Below, in pieces: positions 13,471 to 13,622 of a stretch of DNA of 13,622 bases (positions are counted from its first letter, which is position 1; the number at the start of each line of letters is the position of its first letter). The stretch lies in assembly GCA_043789035.1 (NCBI GenBank), contig JAYWIG010000125.1, positions 1 through 13,622 on the forward strand, given 5' to 3'. The translations under genes and the position numbers were made by a program. The DNA comes from JAYWIG01 sp043789035. Its GTDB lineage: Bacteria; Pseudomonadota; Gammaproteobacteria; Burkholderiales; Burkholderiaceae_E. The notes under the pieces were generated by a model. It saw only the letters and a program-made list of their open reading frames with translations, was not told where the DNA came from and did no database searches.

Positions 13471-13622
13471 TCCTTGATTCCTAAGGAGGCCATGCCTAAT
13501 AACTTAAATGCATTGCTAAAGTATAAACGTCGAACTTCATCTCTGGGCAAGTTCAAGGATTCAATCGACGCAATGCCTTCGCGAATAAACATTGGGCCAC
13601 CTTCTGGGTCGAAAGGGCAATC
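13467..13622 (-). CDS. C-terminal end of an amidohydrolase-2 family protein, cut by the window edge
   Basis: The last 51 codons are visible, from the window edge to TGA at 13467. They read DCPFDPEGGPMFIREGIASI, then LNLPRDEVRRLYFSNAFKLL and end MASLGIKE. This matches the end of metal-dependent amidohydrolases and decarboxylases related to aminocarboxymuconate-semialdehyde decarboxylase: a D-x-P-F/H segment with the last metal-binding Asp, then a helix ending in Y-x-x-N-A-x-x-L-L. Members act on aromatic or lactone compounds, in keeping with the window's theme. The stop overlaps the start of the following Bug gene. The exact reaction cannot be told from this fragment. Confidence 0.75.
   Translation of the reverse strand, partial: DCPFDPEGGPMFIREGIASIESLNLPRDEVRRLYFSNAFKLLGMASLGIKE

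Noticed and set aside
1..13622. All frameshifts and stops being sequencing errors
   Set aside because: Large deletions in the alpha gene, the Ldh2 gene and the Bug relic, and the HsdM truncation, cannot come from base-calling; single indels at 2745 and 9550 could.
1..13622. tRNA genes, CRISPR arrays, insertion sequences
   Set aside because: No cloverleaf-like sequence, regular repeat-spacer pattern, or transposase frame was seen on either strand.

Overview
The window looks like chromosomal DNA from a betaproteobacterium, most likely Burkholderiales. The strongest clue is four periplasmic solute-binding genes of the Bug/TctC family (two intact, one frameshifted, one internally deleted), with no TctA or TctB membrane genes beside them. 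Base composition is moderate, roughly half G+C by eye. This lineage call is inference from gene content; no marker gene is present.

Layout. (1) Positions 1-4117, minus strand: remains of one operon reading ring-hydroxylating dioxygenase alpha subunit, beta subunit, Bug protein, beta-lactamase-fold serine hydrolase, Bug relic, then a gene starting at 50 and leaving the window. The Bug protein (1472-2464) and the hydrolase (399-1475) are intact. The alpha gene has three in-frame TAG codons plus a deletion and frameshift. The beta gene is frameshifted, and the last Bug gene keeps only its two ends. (2) 4118-4342: a short divergent intergenic region. (3) 4343-6151, plus: an intact membrane diguanylate cyclase with sensor, HAMP and GGDEF domains. 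(4) 6148-7023, minus: a LysR-type regulator with a damaged DNA-binding domain. (5) 7033-11214, plus: a second catabolic operon with a broken Ldh2-type dehydrogenase, an intact VOC protein, an intact fumarylacetoacetate-hydrolase-family enzyme, a frameshifted Bug gene, and a TRAP-type binding protein without a signal peptide. (6) 11262-11723: the first part of a type I restriction methyltransferase (HsdM) fused to unrelated sequence holding a perfect hairpin. (7) 11791-12476: an intact VapBC toxin-antitoxin pair. (8) 12493-13622, minus: an intact Bug gene translationally coupled to the end of an amidohydrolase gene.

Reading as a whole. The two operons would once have served uptake and breakdown of an aromatic acid: a salicylate-5-hydroxylase-like Rieske oxygenase, a fumarylpyruvate-hydrolase-like FAH enzyme, a VOC protein, an Ldh2 dehydrogenase, and binding proteins. 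Substrate and pathway are inference. The main result is that this catabolic island is decaying: at least seven separate genes carry stop codons, frameshifts, deletions or truncations, while neighbouring genes remain clean. I found no RNA gene, CRISPR array or recognisable insertion sequence. I see no convincing new molecular system; the most unusual signals are the pattern of decay, two Trp-to-amber changes that both fit CCAGG to CTAGG, and several inverted repeats.
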